Source of the DNA: Seminavis robusta
Lineage: Eukaryota; Bacillariophyta; Bacillariophyceae; Naviculales; Naviculaceae
NCBI GenBank assembly: GCA_903772945.1
Contig: CAICTM010000010.1
Span: 1 to 64,000, forward strand
DNA length: 64,000 nt
Reading direction: 5' to 3'
In this document: piece after piece, positions 21,796-31,976 of the stretch
How the letters are laid out: the number at the start of each line of letters is the position of its first letter
How positions within the stretch are numbered: the stretch's first letter is position 1
The notes under the pieces: model-generated
Databases searched by the model: none
Told to the model about the DNA's origin: nothing
The model's input: only the letters and a program-made list of their open reading frames with translations
Translations under genes and position numbers: made by a program

Positions 21796-22217
21796 GGAGC
21801 GTCCCTCAATCGTGGGTGAGTTTAAAATACGACCCAAATCCGACCTTAAATCTTTGAAAACCGACCCTAATTCCATGTAGCGGTTTTGAAACCCGCCCCT
21901 AAATCGAAACCCGTCCCTAAATTAGGGACGTTTTTTCAGAATCCGTCCCTAATTTTAGGGTCGGTTTCGAAACCCGACCCTATTTTAGGGTCGGATTTCA
22001 ATGTATTTACCACTCAGTCCCGCTTCCATTTAGGGACGGTTTTCAAACCCGCCCCTAAATCGAAACCCGTCCCTAAATTAGGGACGTTTTTTCAGAATCC
22101 GTCCCTAATTTTAGGGACGGTTTCGAAACCCGACCCTAAAGGGGAATCCGTCCCTAAATCCGACCCGGAAATAGGGTCGCTTTTCGATATAAGTCATGCA
22201 CGATTGAGGAACGCTCC
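21796..22217. mobile_element. 422-bp element built of TTAGGGACGG hairpin repeats
   Basis: Ends form an inverted repeat of about 27 bp with a few mismatches: GGAGCGTCCCTCAATCGTGG at 21796, and the complement of GGAGCGTTCCTCAATCGTGC ending at 22217. The interior alternates AACCCGTCCCTAAATTAGGG and complements. A block of about 95 bp occurs twice as a direct repeat (from 21887 and from 22047). The translated frame over it is purely repeat-derived. Related by its ends to the neighbouring 21207-21603 element, but with a different repeat word. Confidence 0.65.
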
Positions 22218-22596
22218 AGGAAGTTAATTTTAAGCTGAAGTTACATGTAGTCCAGTGGTTCCCTCGAATGGAGAATGTCTTTGCTGCTGCAACAAGGCAC
22301 ATGTATTGCCCTCGAGTGCTACTAGTAGCTCCATAATTCCAAACTCTTGTCTTCTTTGTAGTTTGGCTGCCATGATACAAGGCAGGGCAGGAAAATCGCA
22401 TCTATCGTGATCGTCACCGTGGAGCGTGGAGCGTGGACATTCTGTTCAAGGATCCAAATCGAACCGGATGGATCAAACAAGCAAAATGGTGGTGGAAATC
22501 CACAGCTGCCTCGATTGTCCCCTTTTTACGTTTACACTGTATAAGCAAACGTCGTCCTTGTTGATTACTCAACCGACACTTACTTGTTGCTATACA
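22218..22596. other. Promoter-side spacer of the next gene
   Basis: No gene. The downstream frame is open upstream of 22597 (in-frame ATG at 22468), so a longer N-terminus cannot be excluded. Confidence 0.35.
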
Positions 22597-23580
22597 ATGT
22601 TTTCAGCAAATGAAAATCTGGCTTTGCGCCAACACAAGAAGAAGGTTGTGTCGTTTGTGGAAGCATGTATACCCGAAGAGGCACTGGACATGGGAACGAT
22701 CGTGATGGCCATGCAGGTCTCGTGCAAGGCCCCTGGTTGTGTCCCATTGGAGACAGCCATTGTCATTGTATTTCCAAAACTGGGCGAAGAGTTAATTGCT
22801 GGATTGTCGGAATCCTGTGGTGGGAACTACAAGACCAAAGTGTTAAAGCCCATGGCGGAAGTGACCAAAGAAGATGTTTTGGAAGCTTTGCCTTCAGCAT
22901 TTCCTGGGGGCAAAAGGTCCATGGAAAAGCTCTGCATGCAAGCCAGAGATGTGATGCTGGGACAAATCACGCAGCTATTTGGTGAGGAAGATCAGCAAGG
23001 GAGAAAATTAATGGCCGAGTATTTGCAAACCTGTCTACAGGAATACATTGACCGCGATTGCACCCCTCCCGAATGGGGTGGGCCTTTTCCACCATTGTCC
23101 AATGACAACAAGGAAGATACAACTACTAAGGCTTCTTTGACCGGTAAGAAACCTACCGCTGATAATGGTGATAAGAAAAGTGACAATCAGGATGAAGCCA
23201 CAACGACAGAATTCAAAGCAACCAACCCACCACCAGAAAAACCGGCAGCTGCGGTATCCCCACCACCTTCCAAAGGCAACTTTGTGTTCAAGCGACCCAT
23301 TGATAGTGAGGAGGAACCGCCAAACAGCACTGAATCGGAGCCTATCAATAGCGATCGGCAGCATGTCTTCTCCTCCTTCACGGCCTCCACCAACATTGCT
23401 CGTCCCTCAAAAAACAATTCACAACCACAACCTCCTCCCAAACCAACTGTGTCCTCTTCACAAAATATTATTGTGCAACTTGGAGAGCGACAGCATGCTC
23501 CTGGAATACGTCAACCTGGGTGTCCTTGTTGTGATCCTGACAACACGAACAATCTGCTAGACCAGATGATGGCCATGTGA
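22597..23580 (+). CDS. Unrecognised protein with conserved-looking N-domain and CPCC tail
   Basis: About 327 residues from the ATG at 22597, chosen because the globular part begins right after it. Residues 1-150 look folded, with segments such as MQVSCKAPGCVPLETAIVIV, KVLKPMAEVTKEDVLEALP and QARDVMLGQITQLFG. The middle (about 160-290) is low-complexity and disordered: Thr/Asn/Lys and Pro-rich with PPPEKP and SKGNFVFKRP. The C-terminus has RQPGCPCCDPDN, a tight Cys cluster that could bind a metal, then a short helical end LLDQMMAM. No signal peptide or membrane segment, so probably cytosolic or nuclear. I do not recognise the family. Confidence 0.65.
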   Translation: MFSANENLALRQHKKKVVSFVEACIPEEALDMGTIVMAMQVSCKAPGCVPLETAIVIVFPKLGEELIAGLSESCGGNYKTKVLKPMAEVTKEDVLEALPSAFPGGKRSMEKLCMQARDVMLGQITQLFGEEDQQGRKLMAEYLQTCLQEYIDRDCTPPEWGGPFPPLSNDNKEDTTTKASLTGKKPTADNGDKKSDNQDEATTTEFKATNPPPEKPAAAVSPPPSKGNFVFKRPIDSEEEPPNSTESEPINSDRQHVFSSFTASTNIARPSKNNSQPQPPPKPTVSSSQNIIVQLGERQHAPGIRQPGCPCCDPDNTNNLLDQMMAM

Positions 23581-24310
23581 TGTGATTTTGCTTGCTCGTT
23601 AGTATTGAATTTTCTGCTGCAAGCGACAAAGCTACAAGAGCTCCTGCGACTTATTGGCAGCAGCGGCATAGTTCAAGTTGTTGGCATCACTAGCGCTGAG
23701 CAGCTGCCAGGTCTGCAAAAGTGGTTTTGACTGCTTGGGAGTTGTCGATTTTGAACTCGCAACGCTGTTATTATCCACGCTTCTCCTATTAGCGAGCACG
23801 CAAACGGCACGACTGTACCCAACCTGAAAGCCAAACTTTAATGTTGAACCTGCAATACTGTATTTCTTTGTTGTGGCTGAATCTCATGATGTACACAACA
23901 AGCGATACTGCATACATTGCGCGCTTCGACGCGACTCTAGTTAGACTCGTTCAACAGCAATGGATTCACGGAAAGGCTGAGATCCCTCGAGCAACATGGT
24001 TGGTCCAGACGTCGCTTCCTTTTGTCGAACCATAGACATCCAGCCCCGCACGTGCTGAATTCTCTTGATCAAAGGCAATACCAAATCAATGTCTTTGCAT
24101 TCCTTCCCTCATACGGTAGCTTTACGAACGCGCGCAAGATGATCACAACCATTGCCAAGCCTCAGCCTCTGTGACACAGTACCGGTATTCTTTTCATCGA
24201 CCGAGTCTGATGTACGGTAGAAGTCCATAACGACAAGACACATCTTTTATAAAAGAGTTTACTATACTATGCATATATGCAGGCTCCACTACTACCTGTT
24301 CCTACTACTA
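23581..24310. other. Intergenic, nothing recognised
   Basis: Between the CPCC protein and copy C of the NTF2-like family. One short GTACCGGTA palindrome near 24180; no gene. Confidence 0.4.
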
Positions 24311-25066
24311 CTAATTTCCTGGAGGTGGCATTTCCAGCTTGCCGCCCACTTGAACATACAACCCAGGTGGCCCAGTCACATCTCCCAGAGAAATAACTTG
24401 CATCAAGACCACTTTGCCATCCTTGACCTTGAACCACAGCCTCTCAGGATCATTGACAACCCGACGGTTGCTGGTTGGGGCAGGAGGGAAGTGAGCAAAG
24501 CCATATGGCTCCCCCGTGTGAGTACCACACACGTGTAGCTCATCCACAACCACCACTCCGTGACCATCCTCCTTGAGGGATTCATAGGTAAACGTGATGT
24601 CGGGGAAACTCTTGTATACCTTTTGCCTTTCTGCCGCAAAGATCTCTCCCGTGAGACTTTTACCATCCTCGAGCTTGACAGGAGTGTCTTTGGAATCAAA
24701 GAAGCTGAGTGTTTCTTCAAAGTTGGAATGGTTGTTCCAGGCTTTCAAGAATGCAATGATCACTTTTTCGTTGGGTGATTGGTACTCCACAATCGATTCG
24801 GGGATTTTGGAGATTTGGTGAGGCCGGTTGCCGCTCTTGCTACTCTTGCTGCTCTTGCGGCTTCGTCCGCCAGACTTGCTCGACGACCTGGACGTTTTCG
24901 ATTTGTGCGTGGACATGGAAACATCGCTGGAGAACGTAGTAGCAGAGCATCTCATGGTGTCGTTCTTGCTGGCTCCTACCTTCTTTTGCACAGCAGGATC
25001 CTCGGCATCTGGCTGCTTGGAGGTCAAAGTCCATTTCTTGGGCTGGAAGATGTGCTTGATATTCAT
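24311..25066 (-). CDS. NTF2-like family protein, copy C (intact)
   Basis: About 251 residues from the ATG at 25066, MNIKHIFQPKKW; earlier in-frame codons are not ATG. It has the same layout as copy B: a basic start, a Ser/Arg/Lys linker (KTSRSSSKSGGRSRKSSKSS) and the conserved domain with ESIVEYQSPNEKVI, FFDSKDTPVKLEDGKSLTGE, SFPDITFTYESLKEDGHGVV, VCGTHTGEPYGFAHFPPAP, NDPERLWFKVKDGK and DVTGPPGLYVQVGGKLEMPP. The end is shorter than in copy B and lacks the acidic/Ala tail. It differs from B at many core positions, so it is an older duplicate than the F/I pair. Function unknown. Confidence 0.75.
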   Translation of the reverse strand: MNIKHIFQPKKWTLTSKQPDAEDPAVQKKVGASKNDTMRCSATTFSSDVSMSTHKSKTSRSSSKSGGRSRKSSKSSKSGNRPHQISKIPESIVEYQSPNEKVIIAFLKAWNNHSNFEETLSFFDSKDTPVKLEDGKSLTGEIFAAERQKVYKSFPDITFTYESLKEDGHGVVVVDELHVCGTHTGEPYGFAHFPPAPTSNRRVVNDPERLWFKVKDGKVVLMQVISLGDVTGPPGLYVQVGGKLEMPPPGN

Positions 25067-25309
25067 TGTGAACAAAGTACAGTAACTTTTTAGAATATGA
25101 GAGTGGGAGGGAGGCGAGAGGAACTGCTTTTCCAAATTGTGAGGGAAACCGAAGCCGAGCTCCACAACATGTACGATGTAGATCCAAAAGAGATGTAGCA
25201 CAGCCTTTTAGTGGAGTACGGTACGGTAGGTACATAGCGTAGCGGTAGAGCTCTGGCTAGCGGTAGATTGGTACCGGTAGCTGGCCAGTAGAATATGAAA
25301 TGACGTGAT

Positions 25310-25331
25310 GTTCGAACGTTCGAACGTTCGA
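25310..25331. repeat. GTTCGAAC tandem palindrome
   Basis: GTTCGAACGTTCGAACGTTC followed by GAAC: three head-to-tail copies of TTCGAACG forming a long self-complementary stretch upstream of copy C (minus strand). It could be a protein-binding array or simple-sequence expansion. Confidence 0.5.
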
Positions 25332-25439
25332 ACACACATTGAAGGAGAATCCTGTGACTCGTGTCGACATTCCAAAGTCAAGAAGATTTAAAATAGCTAC
25401 CCGTACTCAGGAGTGTAGTCTTAAAATTTATGTCCAAGA

Positions 25440-25850
25440 GCTAAAATCTGTCTGGGGGAACACAAGCTTTAAAGCTTTTGTACCAATGTGGTAACATCTT
25501 ACTCTTTCGTAGGAATTAACATCCACACCAGAATGCCCACACATGACCACCAAAAGGCTTTTGGGGAGCACACTCTACAAATTTTGTACCGACGTGGAGT
25601 CTACTATTAATAGTATTGGAATTAACGTTGACGTCGAAGTGCCCATTCATGACCCTCAAGAAGCTATTAAATATATTATGGGGATCCCACTATACAACTG
25701 ATGTACTGACTTGGCAATGCCATGATCTATTGGAATTAACATTGAAACCAGAAGTGCCCCGGCATGACCCAGCGATTGCGTCGGACAGTCATTGTGAACA
25801 GACAGGATTCAGCATAAAACCAGAGTTCCCCAGAATGACCCCACAGCAAA
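25440..25850 (+). repeat. Degenerate tandem repeat, period about 110 bp
   Basis: Three to four diverged copies of a unit containing GGAATTAACATTGACACCAG, then AGTGCCCACACATGACC, then TTTTGGGGAACACAC, then TTTTGTACCGACGTGG. The GAATTAAC landmark recurs at about 25512, 25619 and 25733. The long frame across it exists only because of the repeats. Nature unknown (old satellite or internal part of a larger element). Confidence 0.55.
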
Positions 25851-26719
25851 GAGAAGCTCTAAATGAATGCGCCTATAGGTGAACGGCTGGTACCTGGTAG
25901 TTGGTACAGTACCGGTAGCACGATGACCTGAGAGCTTTACTCCCGCCACCACTGGTACTACCCACCGGTACCGGCCGACAATTTTTCACCGGTGCATGTA
26001 GACTATGGTAGAAATACGGATCTCTTCCTACTCGGGTTCTGGATGGTTCAAGTTTGTGCCTTGTGGTTGCCAGAGGCCAAGAGGAGATCGGATCATGGAT
26101 GATTGGCAATCTCGGCATAGGAATTATAAAGCCACGTGGATGGTGTGTGGCTTGATATACATGTAATAGTTGAGAGCTGCTTTGCCAAACGATTGTCAAC
26201 AAAGGGTTCAGCCCCGGTTGTGTCAGCCTCGCGATAAAGCCAGCAGGTGGAGCTACCGCCCTTTTAACGATGTTGTTCTCGTTCAGGTCTTGGATTGAAT
26301 CTATCGGTACCAACAGAGCCAGACATCAGCTCAAGGTTCCCGGGGGCGAGCGCGCTTCTATCTCCACGGTACTGTACTGGTACCGGTTGTTCCACCTCCA
26401 CGTCCACTCTTTTCCTCGATTCGATTCGTGAAGCAAAACAGAGTACCGGTACTTCGCGTTACCCATCGCCAAGAAGGGCAGAACAATGAAGCCTAGCCCA
26501 ACCGTTTCGGCGTTTCGGCCATGATGCAGTTCTGTGGTGTATAAGGTGTTGTTTCTCCCGGTAGACCACTCGCATTTGTCATGTGTGCTGCTGGCAAGAA
26601 GGGACCTGAAGGGGTTGTTGGGGGCAAGAGGCACCGCTTGGATCGCCATGTGCTGACTCGACTCGACTCGACTCGACTCGACTCGCTGCCTGGCTGGCAC
26701 TTTCTGTTGAGCGTCTGCA
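25851..26719. other. Intergenic with simple repeats
   Basis: No gene supported. GTACCGGTA palindromes near 25890-25980 and 26370-26390; a (GACTC)n run at about 26651-26687. Confidence 0.4.
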
Positions 26720-27330
26720 GCTGGTGGCTAGTGGCATACATCATGATGTCCGTCTTCCCACCAATCTGAATGTGGAACCCAGAACCCATTCCTCGCATCA
26801 TCACAATCTTACCATCCTTGATTGAAAACCATAGTCACTCATTGCCAAAATCCTACTGTAGACCATGGGTCATTGGCCGCACTTTGCTTGTGTTGGTTGT
26901 TGGAACAGGAGGGAAGAAGGTATCGCAGTATGGCCCCCATGTGCGGGCAGCACTTGCTTGAAGCTCCTTGACAAGCACCTGTCCAACCCATGGACCCAAA
27001 GGTGACTTAGTATCTGGGAAGCTCTTGTATAGTTTGTCGAGTTCTGTTGCCAGGATTGCAGCAGTAACGACGAGAGCGCTTTGAACTTGAGAAGAACATC
27101 CGGAAATGCAAAGAAACTGAAAGTTTCGTCCAGGAAGGAATGGTCATTCCATGCATCCAGAAATGGCTGCAGTGATCACCTTTTTGTTGGGTGTTTTGTT
27201 CTCCTCGAGCGATAAAATCAGGAATAGAGGTAGGTCTTGCAGTTTTGGACTTGCGATTGTGGCTTGTTCTCGGGCTGGAGTGTCTCCGGCGAGAGCCACC
27301 CATGGAATCGAAGCACTCAATGACACCACA
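26720..27330 (-). pseudogene. NTF2-like family copy D, decayed
   Basis: Minus-strand pieces in family order but changing frame: IPDFIAR and EEQNTQQKG-like sequence (match to the VEEHQTPNEK block), TRQTIQELPRY and LYKSFPDTK-type sequence in other frames, a FFPPVPTTN segment, KDGKIVMMRG, and an end with HIQIGGKTDIMM. Internal stops, at least three frame changes and a missing HTGEPY block show that it is dead. It is more diverged than copy A. Confidence 0.65.
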
Positions 27331-27582
27331 CGAAGCGACGAGACAACCCAAATGATTGCGAAGCACCCACTGCGATTCGATTCCCTCGTTTGTCCCATTG
27401 TCCAAACAAGCTTTTGTCGATGGCACGTAGAAGGTGAAGGGTACATTGGTTTGATTACTATTTTTTGCCCATGCCTAAAACGGGTGTACTAATTGTTCGA
27501 TTACTATTTTTTTGCTCGTGCCCAAAACTGGTACGGTACGAGTTTGCCTCACGCAACATCAATTTCGTTTTTTTGCTCAAGC

Positions 27583-29984
27583 CTAGAACTGGTAAGAGTT
27601 TGCCTCGCGCAACATAGTAGCCTCGACAAAGTCGTAGAGCTCGTCTTCGATCTCGCAGACGTATCCGGCGCCACCAGATCCCGGGTTGTATCCGCCTCCT
27701 CGTCCACCCTTTCCAATGCCTCCTCGTCCACCGTTCCCGAAACCTCCTCCAGCGGGACCACCGCTGGCGCCATTATCATAATTGTAAACATTGACGATCA
27801 CATCGCCAAGCTCCCTTGTATCATTTGCCTCTCCAAGGTTCCGGTACCCACCCCCATTAAGTGAATCCACAATTAAGCCCTCCAATATGGCAAACTTTTC
27901 CTCGTCGCTGCATCCACCGGCACTTGAACCACTGTATCCACTGCCTCCACCGTACGACCCTCCGCTGCTTCCTCCTCTGTAGGAACCACCATCGCTGCCG
28001 CTGCTTCCACTGTCACCGGAGTCAGATTCAACAGGCCCTCCTTTGTAGGGACCTCCTGTGTAGGAACCTCCATCGCTGCTGCTGCCTCCACTGTCGCCGG
28101 AGTCAGATTCAACAGGCTCTGGCTCTGGCTCTGCCTCTGGTGGGAAGCAGATGTCCTGGTCCTCACAGAGGCATGGCGTCCCATCGAGGCAAGGCCCGTG
28201 AGGATTGTCATTCTCTTTGAACAAACCAGGGAGGCAACAAGGCGGCTTTAGTTTGTTCTCGGTGATGACATAGGACTTGGCATGAATATTCATAGCGTCC
28301 TCACGCTCGTTGTCTGAAAATTGTTCACAAAGAGTGTGGACCACAGTCTCAAACTGCCATACCGCCCCCGGGGACAGGTCAACAGACCAGGAGTGAGACT
28401 TGCTGAAATCCAGAGATTCACTAATCGTCTCCGAGGACTCTTCACCGTAGTTGGAGTTGACTTCAAGACTAGTGCTTCCAACGCCACCATTGGCCTCAAC
28501 GGTAGCGGAAACACCAACCTCCCAATGCCATGACTTTGTCACATCCTTGCCCCGCGTGCTGGGTAACACAACTTGAGAAAAGGATGCAACAACACAAGTT
28601 CAAAGACCAGCGCAGATGACTTACTTGGTAGTTCCGACATCAAAGGAAAAGGATTGGTGGCCATTACTGAAATTGACGTACTTCCAGTTGCTATTGGGTC
28701 TTTTTGATTTGTCACGACTCTGTGTTGGTTGACATGCGATGGCACTCTCCAATCCACCATCTCCATGTTCTCTCCTGATGATCCATCGTAGTCTCTCTTC
28801 TTTATCGCCGGACTCCTGCTTGGTCACGGAACGAACCCCGTCATCGTCATGGTTGCTTCTGGGTTTGTACACCGACAAGAATTTATAATCGCCTTTCCAA
28901 TTTTGGAGCACAATAGAGCTAGAGCCCAGCAAGCACGGGGCAATCGATAGGGCCATGCAGCGTCAGGCATCGGATATCATCAATCAAGGGGACAGTATAT
29001 ATCTGCCTATCTCTTGCGTACCTGTCTTCCATGACGCATTCTCCATTTCCAGGGACATGTGACCTTTTGAAGAGACCAAGCAAGAGTCCCCAGAGAATCA
29101 GACCAACTTGAAGGAAAGGAACTTGGAAGTGCACAATAGTCTTCGTCAGAAGCACAACTTACGATTTTTTCCCTTTGCCAATGTCGGGTCGAATCTTCCA
29201 AATCCATGCGTCGTCATTTTCCTTGAGCCCATTTGATCTTACTTCGTAGCCCTTTCCACGACCACCAGTCAAATACCTCTGACTCCCTTTTTTGCCACCT
29301 TTGCCACCGTATGCGTGAAGGTAGACCAGGTCTGTCCAAAGTTGTTGAATTCAATCGAGTGACAGTCGAGTCGAGTCATGTTTTGTGAGAACTACGGATA
29401 CAGGGGGGGCTCTCCACGACTGTGCGGCGTCATATCTCTTACCTCCAAACTTGATGCACTATTACGATGGGAGAAGGGCAGGGGATCAGCCGGAATGCGG
29501 TGCAACCTGAGTATATACCGGTACATGTACTTACATCGCCTGACGAGTATCCGCCCGACTCTTGAAGTTTTCTATCTTTTGCCCCATAAAAGCGCCACTC
29601 GTAGTGCCACATGGAATTCTTTTCCTTTCCTTTCCCCAAATTCATCACATAGCAATCTTCATCTTTAGTTCCTGCACCTCTACCACCAGTGAGCCACGCC
29701 GCCTTCTTGGCCTGTGACTGAAGGAAAAGCGGTTCTTTGTACCTGAGTTTGAGGCACTCAATGCGATCCAAGGGTTTCAGGTCCTTGAGGTGTTGCTCAC
29801 GGGATTTACCAGACTTTGGTTTACAATCCTCTCTCCAGTTGAATTTGCTTTTTTCGGCTTGGTTCGACGACGACTTCTTCTTCTTCTTGTTCCCCCCGAT
29901 GAGGCGGCTCAAGAAAGCTTCAGCTTGGTTCGCCAAGGCAAGAAGCGCCAAGAGCGCGATCAAGCAACGGTTGATAGAGCACAT
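27583..29984 (-). CDS. Secreted beta-trefoil plus aerolysin-like protein, multi-exon
   Basis: Predicted exons on the minus strand: 29984-29535, a 16-base microexon 29458-29443, 29331-29163, about 29106-29022, 28918-28625 and 28558-27583. Most junctions have good GTAAG donors and AG acceptors and keep the frame. The join between 29022 and 28918 is off by phase, so an exon or boundary is missing there. The ATG at 29984 begins a signal peptide (MCSINRCLIALLALLALANQ). Exons 1-5 encode repeats with a YLTGGRGKGY-like strand and a WxW-type strand, as in beta-trefoils. The start of exon 6 is a Ser/Thr-rich amphipathic stretch typical of aerolysin/ETX-type membrane-inserting domains, followed by a Cys-rich segment and a long Gly/Ser-rich tail. 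It could be a pore-forming or surface-binding secreted protein; neither fold is proven. Confidence 0.6.
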
Positions 29985-31172
29985 CTTTCTCGTTTTGGTT
30001 TTTACTTTCGTCAATCGAAAATTGTGAGTATCATCTCCTACATGGATCAACAATCGACAGCCGATTTCTTGGATCTTTTGCTCGGTCGTCGTCTCCGATG
30101 CCGAATGACAGTCTCCATGAAGGATCGACGCAAATGTGAATGAGGAGGGACACGGTTGTACAAATAACCATTCAGGAAGTGACCCGCTCCCCTCGTTGAA
30201 GCCTACGCCAGCAAAAAGTGTCCAGATCTGTTGGACTGCTGCCTCAGGACTACGGGGCGCCTCTTATTCGAGATCGGTGCAAACGATGAGGCTGACCGTG
30301 TTGAACGGAGGCGGCTGTGGTGTTGAAGGTACGGTTGCAACCTTGAATGACTGCATATCGATACCCGGTAACCGGTTGGTCCTTCTGGAAACCGGATGGA
30401 TCTTTGTTCTTTATTGTACCAGTACCGGTACTACCTACTACCCTAGCTACAGGCGATATTTTAAAATAATTACGACATGTAGTACCATACCAGAAGTAAG
30501 TACTTCGTACCGGTTCCATGTATATGCAGCCTTTCAGATTATTATTAATAGCTGTACAGCTGTACCATGGTACCAGGAACCAGGTACCCATTGAGAGTAC
30601 TCAAATTGATATAGTACTCGATACCATTTAGATGAAACTACATAAATCCACACTTTCCTTTGGGTTCAAGGGGACAATACTGAGATTGGTTCTATGTTCA
30701 GCTCGATGGTTAGAATGTGATGCGTACCGGGTAGATGACCATTCTCATGCCTGCCATTCTTTGCAAGCTCCTTGGGAGCTTTACCCAGTATTGGAGTATG
30801 TACTCAAAGTACCAGGTACGGTACATACCACCAGAACATGACTTCACCGACCATAGATATTCTGTTGGGAGGGTTTGCATAAGTACCTGGTACGACGTAC
30901 AAGACTACTGTATTATTTCTTTTGGTTCCATGACTTTGAGGCTTTGAGGAATGGCTTTTGGATCCTGGCTTCTCTTCCGTTTCTACCGAGCCGAATGGCA
31001 TGTAATGAGTTGCCCAATCCCAATCCCAGTCCAAGCCATTCTTCAGGTTGGCCGGATGGCATGACAAAAGTAGCATCTTCCAACCCTACATACATCTATT
31101 TTGGAAGCATCCTCCATAGTCTCACAAATCAGGAAAGCCGACTCTTGATTCGAATTTGAGCCAGAAAGCAAG
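29985..31172. other. Divergent intergenic region
   Basis: Upstream of both the aerolysin-like gene (minus) and the silaffin-like gene (plus), 1.2 kb apart. Contains dense palindromes at 30360-30600 (GGTACC, CTGTACAGCTGTAC, CCATGG). No gene supported. Confidence 0.4.
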
Positions 31173-31976
31173 ATGCGCGTTTCCTCTCTTTTGTTGTTGT
31201 TGACTTGCTTGCTCTTGGGAGCGGCAGTCTCTGGCAATCTACGCTCCAAGACAACTTCCTCTACCACTACTGACCAGGATGCCGAGAATCAGCAAGGTGG
31301 TGTTGTCCACTCATCCAAGAGAGGCCGGGAAAGGGCCAGTCTCCGTTCTATGGAGGAGAACCATCGACGCCTCGGGTGCACGGGCAGTGACAGGAAGAAG
31401 CCAAGGTGTAAAGGTGATGCCGGTGCTGGAGACAGTGAGAGCTCTGGCGGTGATACCGGTAGCAGCTCTGGCAGTGGTGGCGATACCGGTAGCAGCTCTG
31501 GCGGTGATTCCGGTAGCAGCTCTGGCGGTGGTACCAGTAGCAGCTCTGACGGTGCTAGCAGCTCTAGCGGTGCTAGCGACCCTGAGAGTGGTGGTGACGG
31601 AAGTTCTAAACGTGAAGGTGAAAGTAAGAAGAAACCATCTGATCCCACCGATGATCCCGCTAAAAAGAAGGGCAGAGAGCAGCAGGCTGATCGCGAAGCA
31701 GCTGATGAGCGCGCAGCAGCCGACTCAGATTCCGTCAAGAAACTGAAGAAGCGGCAGGAACAGGACGCTGGTGTGGCGGATGTAGGCAGAGACACACGGG
31801 ACGTCTTGAAGAAGAAAAAGTGTCGTCGCCGTCTTCAGCAACCAGCAAGCCGACCAAATGTTCCAGAGGATTCAAATCAGAGAGCGATTATGATGGCAGA
31901 ACTCAAGACGAGACTCAAGCAGGTGATTGTGAGGGAAGTGGAAAGAGCAGCTGATTCGGTTTCTTGCAGCATTTGA
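31173..31976 (+). CDS. Silaffin-like secreted Ser/Gly/Lys-rich protein
   Basis: 267 residues with a clear signal peptide (MRVSSLLLLLTCLLLGAAVSG). After it come a short basic segment with RRL, then about 70 residues of GDTGSSSGGDSGSSSGGGTS-type repeats. A highly charged Lys/Arg/Glu region with KKKK and KKPSD clusters follows, then a CRRRL motif and a C-terminal amphipathic helix. Signal peptide, phosphorylatable Ser repeats, Lys clusters and RxL sites are traits of diatom silaffins and related silica-associated proteins, where RxL marks proteolytic processing. Composition-based calls of this kind are not proof of homology. It could instead be another extracellular-matrix protein. Simple repeats make allele length variation likely. 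Confidence 0.55.
   Translation: MRVSSLLLLLTCLLLGAAVSGNLRSKTTSSTTTDQDAENQQGGVVHSSKRGRERASLRSMEENHRRLGCTGSDRKKPRCKGDAGAGDSESSGGDTGSSSGSGGDTGSSSGGDSGSSSGGGTSSSSDGASSSSGASDPESGGDGSSKREGESKKKPSDPTDDPAKKKGREQQADREAADERAAADSDSVKKLKKRQEQDAGVADVGRDTRDVLKKKKCRRRLQQPASRPNVPEDSNQRAIMMAELKTRLKQVIVREVERAADSVSCSI

Noticed and set aside
21207-22217. TTAGGG words suggesting an interstitial telomere
   Set aside because: TTAGGG appears only inside longer words in alternating orientation, never as a head-to-tail array.
21886-22227. 113-codon frame with PKSKPVPKLGTFFQNP repeats
   Set aside because: Entirely the hairpin repeats of the element read in one frame.
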